This document shows, in pieces, positions 10,300-22,214 of a DNA stretch of 48,048 nt. The notes beneath the pieces were generated by a model, which was not told where the DNA came from, did not search any database, and saw only the letters and a program-made list of their open reading frames with translations. Source of the DNA: Scleroderma bovista. Taxonomy: Eukaryota > Basidiomycota > Agaricomycetes > Boletales > Sclerodermataceae. Location: contig JAYMGJ010000408.1 of NCBI GenBank assembly GCA_037178675.1, positions 1-48,048 of the forward strand. The letters are read 5' to 3'. The position numbers were made by a program, and so were the translations under genes. Numbering within the stretch: the stretch's first letter is position 1; each line of letters starts with the position of its first letter.

Positions 10300-11071
10300 G
10301 GAAGAGGAGACATATGATCCTCCTCCTCCTCCTCCATATATGCAGAACTGTTTTCTCAGAGCGCTTGGCAGCTGGAAAATGGCAGAGCCACTTAACAATA
10401 CGAACTGGGTCGCATGGAAGGGGCAGATGACCTCAATGCTTCATGTCAATAAGGTTTGGGGTCACTGTGATGGGACCATCATCCCCCCTGAAGTGAACGA
10501 ACCTTGTGCTTTCAATAAGTGGGCTACTGCCGAAGAGGTAACAAAGTTGTTAATCTCCGGGAATCTCAAGGCAGAGCAATTTGTCCATATTGTGCAGGCT
10601 GTTACGGCCAAGCAGATGTGGGATAACCTCACTTCTGTCCACGAGATGCACGGACAGCAAAGTATCATGGCACTATGTTGTACCCTTTACCATACAAAGG
10701 CTGTTGAAGGTGACAATATTACCGCGCATGTGAATACAATGCATTCATACCAAGCGACCCTTCATCAAATGGGCTCAAAGGTAAATGATGAAGATTTTAG
10801 AAGCATTTTAGTTTCTTTGTTGCCCATCACATGGGATGCCTTTACAGCCTCGTATCTCGGCTCTCAGACTGGGAATGCAGTCATGACTTCGCAGGAACTC
10901 GTTGCCATTATTTGTGACAAGTATAATCAAAGAAAGACTGTGCCTGGTGCCAAAGAGGGCCAAGATGAAGGCAACTTGTCTCTGACAATGACAGCACAGC
11001 CGGCAACAGGCCTGTGGGGGAAGAAGAGAGCTCATGAGGAGAAGAAAGAAAAGAGTGGATTGAAGAAATGA
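10300..11071 (+). pseudogene. gag: Copia-1 gag
   Basis: Open from an ATG at 10300; the conserved gag part probably starts at the later ATG at 10379 (MAEPLNNTNWVAWKGQM), which fits the DUF4219/UBN2-type Copia Gag: W-x-W-K near the N-terminus, AKQMWDNL in the middle, then LPITWDAF. The frame meets TGA at 11069-11071. Immediately after it, in the same frame, lies a CCHC knuckle (C-AI-C-FHDN-H-VTDD-C, about 11075-11115), so the TGA is an acquired nonsense codon, not the natural end. Gag would form the cytoplasmic particle that packages element RNA. Confidence 0.75.
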
Positions 11072-11151
11072 ACCTGTGCTATTTGCTTCCACGACAATCA
11101 TGTCACGGACGATTGCTTCCATAAAGGAAAACCCAAGTGTAACTTGTCTCG

Positions 11152-14106
11152 TTGATGCGACTTGATGAGAGTGGTGGACATGCTGCTATGGGAAACGGAA
11201 TCATACAACTATATGATAAAAATCAAACCTTAATTGCTGTTGGACAACAAGTCGAACGAATGTACTTACTTAACGTTTCCACGGTGACGCCACCACAAGA
11301 TTCCTCAGCGACCGAAACAGTCCTATTTACATGGGCCGATTGGCACCGCTGATTCGGGCATGTGGGTATTAGTGGGTTGCAATGAATGTTGACCCAAAAT
11401 CTTGTAGACAGCTTAAATGTAACTCCATCTGACTCACCTATGACTACCTGTGAGGCATGTATTCAAGCCAAACAAGCCCATGCACCGTTTCTGAGACATG
11501 CTGAACATTGTGCTTGGAATGTGGGGGAATTGACCCACACAGACTTGTGGGAGGCATGAACCATTGGGCACAACTGAGCCAAATATTTTCTTTTGTTTGT
11601 CGATGATCACAGCCACTGTGTGGCAATCGAAAACTAAAGATCAGACTGCCAGTAAAGTAAAAAGTTATGTTGCATACCTAGAATGTCAGTATGGCATGCA
11701 ACCTAATGCTTTTAGAGCTGATAATGGCAGGGAATATGTGAACAAAGACCTCGTAAACTGGTGTGAGTTGAAAGGAATAAAATTTGAATATACAGCTCCA
11801 CACTCACCAGAGCAAAATGGAGTTGCTGAGCGCATGAATCAAACTTTGGCCGAATTGATGCGTGCGATATTGATCATGCAGGAAGTACCAACTTTCCTCT
11901 GGCCAGAAGCTGTCGCGCATGCCGCATACTTGAGAAATCATACCCATACTTGGGCGCTTGATCGCTCAACACTGCTTGAATCTTGGTGTGGTCAATGGCC
12001 GAATGTGTCTCACTTGCAAGAGTTTGGAACACCTGTTTGGGTGTTAATAGAAGGTCAAAATGTATCTAAACTTGAGCCAAAAAGCGAACAACATACCTTT
12101 GTGGGGTTTGCGGATGGCCCCAAAGTGGTGAGATACTACAACAGAAGGACACACCAAGTGTGCGTGTCCTGCAATTATTGTTTTCCCAATTTGGAAACTT
12201 CTACTCACCCTGTTACCAGTCATGAGCCACTTGTACCATGCATGTCGAGCGAGGGGGAGAGAGAGACCATACCACCAGTAAATGAACATGAGAATATGGA
12301 TCACATAAATAAGGAAATAGGTACTGGTCATAAACAAAAAATTGGGAATAACGAAGAAAATAGCACTATAAGACATAGTAAACGACCAAAGTCTACACAT
12401 GACTACAGATTACTCGATGATCCATGGGTGGATGATGATGAACTAAGTACATTATCTGCTAATAGAGTGTACACTACATATTGTGACACTCCTATCGCGC
12501 CCGATAATCCAAAGTCCCTAGCTGAAGCTCAGAGATCTCCTGAATGGCCCAATTGGGAAAAGGCTGTACAAGCCGAACTCAATCAATTACATAAGATGGG
12601 TACCTGGATACTGGTAAACCCTCTGAAGGAGCGTACACCCATATCTAATAAATGGGTACTCACTAAGAAATACGATAAAGAGGGCAATTTATTGAAATTA
12701 AGGCACATTTGGTAGCCAAAGGCTATTCTCAGATGCCAGGTATGGACTATACAGATACATTTGCTCCAGTAGTAAGACTGGAAACTATTTGTACCTTATT
12801 AGCTCTTACCCTATCAGAGAATTGGGAGATCCAACAGATGGATGTTAAGGGGGCTTATTTAAACAGTAAAATAAAAGAAGAATTATATATGAATCAGCCT
12901 GAAGGATATGATGATGGCTCAGGCCGTGTTTGCCGTTTAATAAAATCCTTATATGGATTAAAACAAGCAGAGCATGAATGGAACCTTGAATTTAATCAAC
13001 AGTTGGAGTCTCATGGCTGGACACCTTCCATGGTAGATCCATGTACTTACTCCCAACATAAAACAGAAGGGATTGAGATCATTACTGTATGGGTCGATGA
13101 CCTACTCCTCTTTGCTAGCAATCCAGCACTCATGAAAGATCTAAAACATGAGTTGCAATCTACCTTCAAGATTACTGATCTTGGAGAACCTTCTAAAATT
13201 GTAGGCATCAAAATTGATCACGATCGAACTAAAAATACTTTAGTAATTTCTCAGAAACAATTTCTGGGAATGATCCTCCAAAAACAGGGTATGGCAGATG
13301 CTAACTCTGTAGGCATGCCTATGGATCCTAATATAAAACTCAATCCTTCTGAAGGGGAGTCAGAGGGTTATCGGCAAGGGAATTGCCCTAAAGGTTTAGC
13401 ATCTGATTATCAACAGGAGAATTTCTCCAAAAGTTTTGCATCTTTGATTGACTCACTAATGTATTTAGCTGTGGCTACTAGGCCTGATATAGCATATGCT
13501 GTCTACAGATTGAGTTCATTTATGGCTAACCCCAATATGTCCCACTGGACAGCAGCTAAACATATTTTACATTATCTCTCAGGAACCAAAGACTATGGTA
13601 TAACCTATAGGGTTAATAGGCCTGAACCTGGAGAGAATCACTTTCTAGGATATTCAGATGCCAGTTATGCTAATAATGATGATCTTACCTCTGTCTCAGG
13701 GTATGTATTTCTTGTGAATGGGGGAGCTATTTCTTGGGGATCTAAGAAGCAGACTGATGTTGCTCTATCCTCAACTGAATCAGAATATATTGCCTTAGCA
13801 GATGCAACCAGAGAAGCAGTCTGGTTATGTAATCTGTTAAAGGGGTTGGAATTTAGACAAACAAAACCCATTTTAATTTATGGTGATAATAGTGGCTCTT
13901 TGGCTATAGCCAAAAAACCCCAATATCATAAAAGAACTAAGCATTTTGATACAAGGAATCATTATATTAGGCAGAAGGTAAAAGAAGGCATAATAGAGGT
14001 AAAATATTGTCCTACTGCTAATATGACAGCAGATATATTTACTAAACCTCTACCTAAGCCAAAACATCACTTACACTCAGCAGAATTAGGGCTGACCCCT
14101 CTTTGA
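11152..14106 (+). pseudogene. pol: Copia-1 pol (pre-integrase, integrase, RT, RNase H)
   Basis: The pre-integrase zinc region (WHR-stop-FGHVG, CEAC) and the start of the integrase core (HTDLWE) are interrupted by four TGA codons between 11350 and 11580. From about 11580 the core is open, with ADNGREY and NGVAERMN giving the second Asp and the Glu of DDE. At about 12700 one base is missing (conserved KAHLVAKGYSQ crosses frames). The RT, 12709 onward, has FAPVVRLETI, MDVKGAYLNS, LYGLKQA and VWVDDLLLF in place of the usual YVDD. RNase H follows with YSDASYA, SSTESEYIAL and YGDNSGS, ending TKPLPKPKH..LGLTPL and TGA at 14104. A protease is absent, so the element cannot mature its own proteins. Confidence 0.85.
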
Positions 14107-14113
14107 AGGGGAG

Positions 14114-14373
14114 TGTTGAGTCGTAGTGAGGCTGTGGCAACTCGGCGTCAGCCACAATGATGACGAGTATGATATCATAGTCAATAGGTAGTATAAATAC
14201 ATAGCTCTGACAAATAGGAGAAGACCTTCTGCACCCTCGTCTCTTGACCACTTACTCTGAGTGCCTCACCTTACATCTCTGCTGCACACCGCTCTCACAC
14301 ACTATGTCCGCTCGTAGCCTTCATACTTGCAGATGCTTGCAGATCTCACAGATGAGTCAGACCACACACATAA
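14114..14373 (+). repeat. Copia-1 3' LTR (right edge approximate)
   Basis: Starts TGTTGAGTCG directly after the polypurine tract GAAGGGGAG (14105-14113). Contains a TATA-like GTATAAATACA near 14190. The right edge is placed at a CACACA about 14373 by lack of a better end; there is no second LTR to compare. Confidence 0.6.
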
Positions 14374-14378
14374 ATAAT

Positions 14379-16090
14379 TTAAAATGCAATCTCGAATGCA
14401 TGGTGATCGATGTACTTATTTACATAGTACACATGGAAGACATCAAGAGATTCTGTATGTTGAAGGTCAGGAGGGACACGATCATGGCCATAGACAGGTA
14501 TAAGATGTGTGCCACGAAGGATAGAATGTACATGAACCACTTCCATTTCTCGCTGCCCATTTGCATCAAAATCAGGTTCTACAATCCACAACCCAGTGTC
14601 TTCATCAGGCTCGTCCAAAACTGTTGTAAACCACTGGATGAGTGCACAGGGATACTTGACGCCATCATAGATAAGGGAAAAAAATAAGAATACTCGACCG
14701 ACATGGAGTCCTTTCATGCCCAGTACATCTTGGTCCTTTTCCAGGAATACCGTGTCACGTTGTGCTGGACCCTTCCTCCAGGATGGCGTGCTCCAAATAC
14801 ACTCTGAATGCATTCCACCAAGGCCAGACAAATCACTTGGCGCATAGAACGTGGACATGGCACCATGAAAGACTGACACGGGCGATTGAGAGAGGTCAGG
14901 GTATGGTGCCGTGATATTTGGCTCAGCATTGTTCAACTGAAGCTGAAAGTGAACAAAGTGGCTCGTAAGGATGGGAAGATTGGGTTGAAGAATGAAATGG
15001 GTTTTTGCCAGACAGACATAGTTCAGCACATGGGGACCATTGTGCATCTGAATCTCATCGTCATCAGTATTAGTGCCATCGTCACCACCGTCGTAACTGG
15101 CATGACCAGTGGTGCTGCTGGAATGATGCTGAGAGTGGTCACCACGATCACTGGACAGACAGTCAAGAGCACGAATAGATGCTGAGAGGATGGAGCCCTC
15201 AAGCATATGATGGGTTTCAAAGTCCACTCGCACGGCAGCAAGCTTATCGAGGTGCTGATTTGTGACCAGCATTTGGCCTAAAGCCTTGAAGTGGTTTGAA
15301 CATCGCCAAGGCTTCTTGACAGCTTTAATGTGCTTTGATTCAGTGATGGACGAACATAAACCATTTGGTGCGCCAAATTCTTGAATAAGGTGGCGATAAT
15401 GGTTCATGGCATGCTGACGAGGCAATGAGAAGCCTTTAGGGCCACAGTCACGAACACCTGTTTCTTGGAAGATGCGGCAGTTGCACTGAAAGCAATCAAG
15501 TGCATCTTGCAGGCTCTCCAGTGCACTTTCATTGAGTGAGTTCCTCTGTGCATAGTAGCAGAAGTTGAGAAAGGCATGGAATGTGCGCACCATTGCTGGG
15601 GGAACATGACCTTCAATTGCCGGAAGGTACACTTTCATTAATGCTTTTGAATTGTCCCCAGTCCACTGTTTGAATCGTTGTCCTTCAGGAAAACGGCACA
15701 AGTTTGGATAAAGTGGCACAGCGGCAATTCTGTTTCAACAGAGCTCCAGGTCAGAGAATGGTTATTTGTAATGACTTTACTAACCTCCGATCAATATCAT
15801 CCAGTATCCGGTTGGCCTCTGCTTCACCATGGGTAACCTTGAGATATTCACCAACCCATGACACGAGGTGGTCCTTGAACACTCCTTTGATAATTTGGTG
15901 AAGGAGATCAGGAGTCAACATCTTGTAGATATCGGCATGTGGAAAATCATTTGTAAATGGCTGTCATAAGGTGTTCAGAGCCATGGAGGTGCAATAGATA
16001 TGATTGACATACCGTTAGATTGCCTACTATTCCATATTGGTCCCACAATTCCACAAGGGCGAATGCATGGATACAATACTCTGCATGCGC
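14379..16090 (-). pseudogene. Plavaka-type transposase, C-terminal part
   Basis: Minus-strand exons 16090-16013, 15960-15785 and 15729-14379 join in frame over GT..AG introns. The protein runs [64 protein letters not shown], then RFPEGQRFKQWTGDNSKALMK, LPAIEGHVP, SSITESKHIKAVKKPWR and RVDFETHHML, a series I recognise from agaricomycete Plavaka (DDE-type DNA transposon) transposases. The tail carries LIQWFTTVLDEPDEDTGLW and LDVFHVYYVNKYIDHHAFEIAF, typical of the family end. Upstream of 16090 the frame hits TGA and conservation stops, so the N-terminal and catalytic half is lost. The 1341-nt terminal exon is itself intact. It abuts the Copia-1 LTR at its 3' side. Confidence 0.75.
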
Positions 16091-16160
16091 GTGTGATCAC
16101 AGAATTCTATCACTCCCCTTGAGACTAGTTGACATTGCTGTGCAGCTATTTTGTATTGAG

Positions 16161-16400
16161 GCTGAGAGGCTTGGGGGTGCAGCTGGTGTTGTAAATTAAC
16201 CAGCACGCATTACTAGGTACTTAGGCGCGTGACCGTGCAGCTTACATAAGCCTTCCTAGCATACATACACAGTAGTATTTTCCTATTAGTCCCTCAGTAG
16301 CTTGAACATCTACTGAGGTTACCTACAGGGTTACCAATTTCCTACCACAGCTTCTGTCCTACAGGTCCACTGCAGCAACCCCCAACACACTTTTTCCAAG
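16161..16400 (+). repeat. Left arm of foldback element
   Basis: Starts GCTGAGAGGCTTGGGGG and ends near CACACTTTTTCC; it is the reverse complement of 16693-16932 at about 90% by eye, with small indels. Confidence 0.8.
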
Positions 16401-16692
16401 AATCCACAGTGAGTCTTGCGGTCACAAATATTGTCCAACACTGATACATTCACCGTTGCCAGGCAAAACAAAAGGGCCAAGCCTTACAAGCCATTTGGCC
16501 TTGCACAACGTCGTTCACCATCCACTGCAAGTCACCTTTCAAGGGAGCAATCTCCTGACGAGATCAGCCAGCCACTTTCCTCTACTCTGCGTCAGTCACA
16601 AGCCCCTACTGACCACTTTACCCACTCTCGCACACCAACTCTCTTGGCTGTGGGTTCCAAGCCCCCCAGCCATGCTTCTAAGCCCACCAGCT
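16401..16692 (+). other. Foldback element spacer with 93-aa frame
   Basis: A Ser/Pro/Thr-rich frame (16416-16697, with an internal KRAKPYKPFGLAQRR) crosses the spacer. It might be a captured exon fragment, but it has no recognisable domain and no evident splice partners. Confidence 0.3.
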
Positions 16693-16932
16693 CTTGAAAA
16701 AAGTGTGTTGGGGGTTGCTGCAGTGGACCTAGAGGACAGAAGCTGTAGAAAGGATGTTGGTAACCCTGTAGTAACCTCAGTAGATGTTCAAGCTACTGAG
16801 GGACTAATAGGAAAATACTACTGTGTATGTATGCTCGAAGGGATTATGTAAGCCGTGCGGTCACGTGCCTAAGTACCTAGTAATGCGTGCTGATTAATTT
16901 ACAACACCAGCTGCACCCCCAAGCCTCTCAGC
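16693..16932 (-). repeat. Right arm of foldback element
   Basis: Partner of 16161-16400, ending CCCCCAAGCCTCTCAGC. No clear target-site duplication was found at the outer edges. Confidence 0.8.
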
Positions 16933-16962
16933 TGTCAATATGCTGTTGCTGACATCACAAGC

Positions 16963-18739
16963 ATGCCTGTGGATGATTACAGAGGTTTCCACGATGAAGA
17001 TGAGACCGTCAAGCGAGAGTTTGCTCTCAAGCACAAATGAACTACATCAAACAGCAAGGTATATACTAGTACTCCAATAGTGGTGGATATTACAGTACTG
17101 ACCTTTCATAGTGCCTTGTTGGTATTACCCCCAGTGCTGATGAAGAATCTGACAAGATATTTGTCATTGGAGGCCACACAACTGGCAACTGGAATGCAAC
17201 GTTACCCCAGGAAATTTCCCCCTGGTTCCAGGACATCTTCATCCCTACACTACTGGCATATTGTGGCACAATTCCAAACCCGTGGATTCTCCAACTCCAG
17301 GATATCATCCCAGACCTGTGGAAAGTTGTGTTCCCTCGAGTGCCATACAATGAACAGTTGTATGGTACAGGAACAATTCCCTTCCGAGTAGTGAGTCCTA
17401 GCTGACTTGAGACAATATATAGGCTCGCCAGCGGATCTATGACTGGAGGAGCAAATTCACTGCGACAGCTGATAAAGTTGTGGCGACCTGGTTTGACTTG
17501 GACGAATTTTCGGACAGTGAAAGCTGGGAAGCATGGGCTGTGTGGGCAGTCGATGGCACTCTTGGATTTCCCTTCGTCTTCAAATATCTCAAGTCTAATG
17601 ATGTGGGTTTCTTTAATTCTCTGCTACATTTTTGTTGACATTCAACTTTTCCATAGAAGGGTGTTGGTGCTTTCTGTGCACCGCTGATTCTTCAGACCTT
17701 GGTGTTTCATTACACAAAGACCGCCAATGCTGTCCAGTGCCCTCAGACTGATAATTATCCACACGGTGCACTTACATTGTCCACAGTCGGGGTAAGGCCC
17801 ACTTGTATACTAGGCAGCATGCTTTTAAACATATTTAAATAGGTTGAATGTGCCATTTCAATGTGGACCAAGTCTGGCTGTCGCACTGAGGAGAGCAAGT
17901 CAGCCGCCGGTAATTTTAGTGGAGACCAGCAGAGCAAGTGGGGCCGTAGCAGTGTTTCATATGCTCAGTCTATTGAGGGACTGTCAAATTGGTCATGGGA
18001 TGAGATTGAGACTGGTGCCCTAGAATTCGCCACACATGGAAGAAGATTTAAGGCCCCTGGTATGAATGGGGATGCATGGGCATGCATCGTGGACTGCAAC
18101 TCTGAGGATGAAGACACTTCTACCAATGTTAGCGATGAGGAACTTGAGCACGCCGAAGATGGGCAGACAAGAGACTGGGATCGATGGACCATGGACAAAG
18201 ATACTCCATCCGCTACCTCTCCCCATGCCCAAGCACATGATTCCCTGTGTATCGAGAGCACCTCCAGGTCCCTGACACCACTCTCAGCAGCCCATCCTGC
18301 CATTAACAGAGATCATGCCTGCATGGAAGATGATGCATGCCAGTCATCCGAATTTAATTACTGTACTGGTGGGCCATATCTTATACCCATTCAAATGCTG
18401 AATTCAAACTTCGCAGACTGCCCTCCTGCTCTTGCTACAACAGATGACCCCAAAAACCATCCTGTCAGCAGCATGGGTGCCCACACCCCGTTACCACCTC
18501 TGAGCACTTTTTTCGAGCAAATGTCTCTTCCCCCCGTACTACCCACTAGCTCTGCAGATTCATTCCAACCTGCTGTGACTTCCCAACCCTTACTGGCACC
18601 AGCTGTTCACCAAGTTGACCAATGCTTTTCCTTCCAGCTGCAAGTAGACCTGTTCACACAAGCATCAGGCCTTCATTACAGGGGGAAGTTTCTGACTGGT
18701 CCATTGCAGCCAATTGATATGGAGGATGATGCTTACTGA
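16963..18739 (+). CDS. Orphan agaricomycete gene, multi-exon, possibly frame-damaged at 5' end
   Basis: Internal exons splice cleanly: 17135-17390, 17423-17602, 17657-17791 and 17843-18739. The conserved-looking core reads KIFVIGGHTTGNWNA, WFQDIFIPTLLAYCG, LWKVVFPRVPY, GTGTIPFRV-ARQRIYDWRSKF, WFDLDEFSDSESWEAW, GAFCAPLILQTLVFHY and HGALTLSTVG-VECAISMW, followed by an acidic, Ser/Pro-rich 240-residue tail. This arrangement resembles orphan families repeated near transposons in Boletales; I know no biochemical role. The first exon (ATG 16963) reads MPVDDYRGFHDEDETVK but meets TGA at 17038 in its own frame, while MNYIKQQ follows in another frame, so the 5' end is either broken or differently spliced. 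The foldback element lies only 30 bp upstream. Confidence 0.5.
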
Positions 18740-19026
18740 CAGTTAATATGTGCCCCACCATACAAAGTTTGATACCCTCATTCTAGTTGTGATTCTTTGT
18801 TGATCTCATCTCATCCAACAGATACTTATTATTGTCACATGGACACGTTATCACCTCATACAGACACTTGTTACTATCATCTCGCACGGACATCCATTAT
18901 CATCACATATGCCCGCTCATTATCATCTCATAATACGGACACTCATTATTGTCTCATACTATGGCAGACACTCCATATGGACTCTCATTAGCTTCATCTA
19001 ATTGTGCTTGTTCAGTTGATTACAGT
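18740..19026. repeat. Degenerate minisatellite, unit about 25 bp
   Basis: Between about 18808 and 19000 some seven units of the form (A)CGGACACTCATTATCATCTC repeat with variation (GACACGTTATCACCTCAT, GACACTTGTTACTATCATC, GACATCCATTATCATCA, GACACTCATTATTGTCTCA). No coding content. Confidence 0.65.
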
Positions 19027-19314
19027 TGTTGAAGCAATACCTATATACATAGAGGAACTGCTACTCCAACTCACCTGTTGGGTGGAGTGCACAACCAGAG
19101 ATGGTAGCGGTAGCTGGTTAAGAGCTGTTGTATTATATAAGCAATGAACACTGTTTATATACAACAAATAGTGTGATGTGTGACTGTGATGTGTGATGTG
19201 TGACATGTAACATCTACTCTAAAGAGGACTATTACTAAGTCTACACTAATATGGGTCACAGTCTTGTGTGCACTTCATCGACGGTTTACACTGGGTGCAC
19301 GTGCGACTTCAACA
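19027..19314 (-). repeat. Copia-2 3' LTR
   Basis: 288 bp bounded by TGTTGAAG and CTTCAACA, matching the two Copia-3 LTRs, including TTGTTGTATATAAACAG as the likely TATA region. The purine tract GGGGGAG sits just outside its inner edge on the minus strand. Confidence 0.9.
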
Positions 19315-19360
19315 CTCCCCCTTGCTGTGCTGCACGTAGAGCACTTCAGTGAATAAGGCG

Positions 19361-21949
19361 CTAGATGCTGCCAGAGGGAAACTGTAAGCCTAGTTGAGCT
19401 CTGAACTTCACAAATTTCTCGCAGGGTAAGTTCTTGGTGAGCAGATCAGCGGGATTCTTAGCACCATCAATGAAGAATAGCTCCATGTTACCTTTCGCAA
19501 CTGACTCACAGATTCCGTGGTAGCAGATGTCGATGTGCTTGGAGCGAGGCTCCGTTACAGGGTTGAATGCCATGAATATGGACCCCTGATTATCACCGCA
19601 AATTGGGATAGCTTTCAGCTTATAGCCAAGCTCACTGAGTAAACTCTGAATCCAGGTAACTTGGCAAGCGCAATCACTCAAAGCCATGTATTCGGCCTCA
19701 GTGGACAAGTACACAACAGTCTTCTGCGCACGAGAAGTCCAACTGATCAAGCCATCTGCAAGCTTCAGGTAGAAACCTGTTTGCGAGAGGCAAGAGGTAG
19801 GGTCTGATCCCCAATCTGAGTCCATGCATGCAATCAGGCCAGCACCGGATCCACTGTTGTATACTAGGGAGTATGTAGGCATCCCAATTAAATAGCAACA
19901 GATATACAGCACTTTGTTTAGGTGGTCCTGGGATGAATTCGCGGCATGGCGCAAGAGATGGGTGACTGCAAAAGCAATGTTGGGCCTAGTGCTTAACATA
20001 AGATACAGGAGGGACCCAATAACCATCTGGAAACAGGAGCGGAGTTCTGCATCAACAGGCTCTGTATTCTTGGCGGCATAGTAGCCAGCTGGCAGTGGGG
20101 TGCTTGCAGACTTTGCATTGAGCATGCCACAGCATTCCATGACCTTTTGGAGGTATGCGCATTGATCCAGGTGGATAGTGCGACCTTTGCGAGTGATTCG
20201 CATTTGGAGGAACTCTTTAGGTTCTCCAAGGTCTCTGCACTCCCATTTTTGCATGAATTGCGCTTTGATGGCATCAACAACAGCCTTGTTAGGGCCACAG
20301 AGTAGTGCATCGTCAACATAGATAATACCAATGACAATGTTGGTGCCTTTCTTCTTGTAGAAGAAGATGCCTGCTTCAGATTTAAGGCGCTCAAACCCGA
20401 GCTCTTTGAGAGACTCATCAAGTGTGCACCACCAAGCTAGGCTGGCCTGTTTGAGGCCATAGAGGGCACACCAGAGGCGGAGCACTTTGCACTCTTGCCC
20501 AGGAACTGCAAACCCTTCGGGTTGTTCCATATAGATCTCTTCATTGAGCTTGCCATACAAGTAGGTGCTCCGAATGTCGAGTCCAGTGATATACCAGTTT
20601 TCAAGTGCGGCAAGTGCAAGCATGAGGCGCACTGTTTCAAAGCACACCACTGGTGAGAATACCTGGTTGAAATCTAATCCCTTGACCTGGGAGAAGCCTT
20701 TCACTACTAAGCAGGCTTTCTTGTGGCCATCCGACTTCACATTGAAGACCCATCAATTCTTAATGACCTTCCGGTCTTGGGGATGGTCAACTAGCTCAAA
20801 GACTTTGCGCTTTCGCAGCACATCGAGCTCTTCTTGGCAAGCAAGTCACCAGAGTTTCTGCTCAGCTTGGGGTAAGCGAGCGATGTCCTTATAGGACCAG
20901 TTGCGGACGCTCTCATATTGAGGCTTGCTGGTTGTGAGGGCTTTGCCCATCAGGAAACGGACTAGGTTTGCTCCCCCTTCCTCGCACATCTTTTGCACAT
21001 CTTCCTCACTGGGCGTTGCAGAGGTGTCGGGGAAACCACCAGGAACATGGTCTGGTGTGTCTGGTTGTGGGGGCCTAGGACCTCACCCACTGTTTCTCGC
21101 CATCAAGAGGCGCTTTCGATATCCCAGAGTTGCTCAATGGGGTGTCGCTGCTCACCATACACGTTACCGGGGTGCAATGGTGCTCTACGTTCACATTGGG
21201 GGCAGGCAGGGATATTCACTGCAGGGGGTCACGGCACATTTTGGCAGCATTCAGCTCAGCCAGGGTGCTGTGGTGCCGGAGGTGGCGGATTTCTTGCCGG
21301 TGAAGGCATTCTTGGTGCTGGTGGAGGCACTGGAGATGGTGTATGGGGAGGATTTATTTGATTAGGCTCTTCCTCAGGAGCCCCAGGGTCCTCGCGCTTT
21401 GGATTGTCATCCTGCGCTTGGGGATGTGGGTAGCCATGGTCGTGTTCCACATCGTCATCACTGTCGATATCATCAGGGGGATTCCCTGGTCGATTGGTGG
21501 TAAGTTTTGGATTTATCCTTCCAAAAGGGTTCTCAAGAGGTTCACGCCTGTTCTTGGGGCAGCAAGGGAAATGTCACTCATCAAAGACGGCATGAGCAGC
21601 GGTAAATACTGCATTGGTGGAGCGCATAAACAGAAAGTTTCACTCATTGCCAGGGGCAACACTGATGTAGGTCATAAGCTCTGACTTGGGAGCCATTTTA
21701 TTTGCTCTAGCCGAGGCTGGGAGGTAGACAAATGCTCCACAGCCAAATACATGGAGGTGGTCAATGTTAGGCATCTCCCCCTTAAGCATTTCATGGGGGG
21801 TGCACCATCGCAGGCGAGCTACCGGAGTACAGTTGTAAATGTGGGTTACGTGAACGAATGCAAATTCCCACCAGGAGTCAGGAATGCAGGCTTGATGCCG
21901 CATAGACTCAGCTGTATCCATGAGAGTGCACCCTAAACGCTCGGCGCGG
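19361..21949 (-). pseudogene. pol: Copia-2 pol 3' part (integrase C-terminus, RT, RNase H)
   Basis: The last frame (20740-19361, 459 aa) has GFSQVKGLDFNQVFSPVV, TYLYGKLNEEIYMEQP, ALYGLKQASLAW, an intact IIYVDDALLCG, GSLLYLMLSTRPNIAFA and RNase H (MDSDWGSDP, STEAEYMALSD, CGDNQGS), ending KFRAQLGLQFPSGSI. Upstream, toward 21949, are LVQ/MGKALTTSKPQY-type linker residues and integrase C-terminal residues (ESMRHQACIPDSWWEFAF, TPVARLRWCTPHEMLKGEMP). Two TGA codons, before WVFNVKSDG at about 20750 and before LACQEEL at about 20845, occupy the same positions as in Copia-3. RT is therefore the best preserved part, but it cannot be reached by an open frame. Confidence 0.85.
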
Positions 21950-22097
21950 TGTCATGCACCAAACATGTTTGGTACTGTGGACATGGAGAAAGTTAGCTGA
22001 TGAAATTAATGCGAAGAACGCACACCCAAGATCTGTTGAAAGATTGTCCCGACTTGAGGGATACAGACAGCCCTCGCTATCCATATCACGCAAAGTC

Positions 22098-22214
22098 AAG
22101 ACTATCCTTATGCGAAGAATGAATACAAGCTCGTTGTAGCCATCTATCGCACGAGAATGACTATCCTGATGCGAGAGATGAATGCCAACATGGACAGTCA
22201 TCTATCACACAAGA
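22098..22214. repeat. Two-unit tandem repeat, about 58 bp
   Basis: GACTATCCTTATGCGAAGA..CATCTATCGCACGAGAA is followed directly by GACTATCCTGATGCGAGAG..CATCTATCACACAAGAA. Confidence 0.6.

Larger units (their letters stand above)
10286..14373 (+). mobile_element. Copia-1: decayed Ty1/Copia retrotransposon lacking its 5' LTR
   Basis: Gag, pre-integrase, integrase, reverse transcriptase and RNase H follow each other in Copia order (integrase before RT) and end in a polypurine tract and a single LTR. No copy of the LTR start TGTTGAGTCG is found upstream; the 5' side is the arm of the large inverted repeat. The aspartic protease segment is missing between the zinc knuckle (about 11100) and the pre-integrase region (about 11165). 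Confidence 0.85.

Noticed and set aside
8797..10300. Long Val-rich and Thr/His-rich open frames on both strands
   Set aside because: They arise from the A/C-rich trinucleotide tract and mirror each other across the inverted repeat; composition alone explains them.
16456..16851. 131-aa frame running from the foldback spacer into its right arm
   Set aside because: It crosses the arm boundary with no sign of conservation and overlaps a second frame of similar quality.
18808..19000. Minisatellite as a CRISPR-like array
   Set aside because: Units are adjacent and degenerate without distinct spacers, and the surroundings are eukaryotic.
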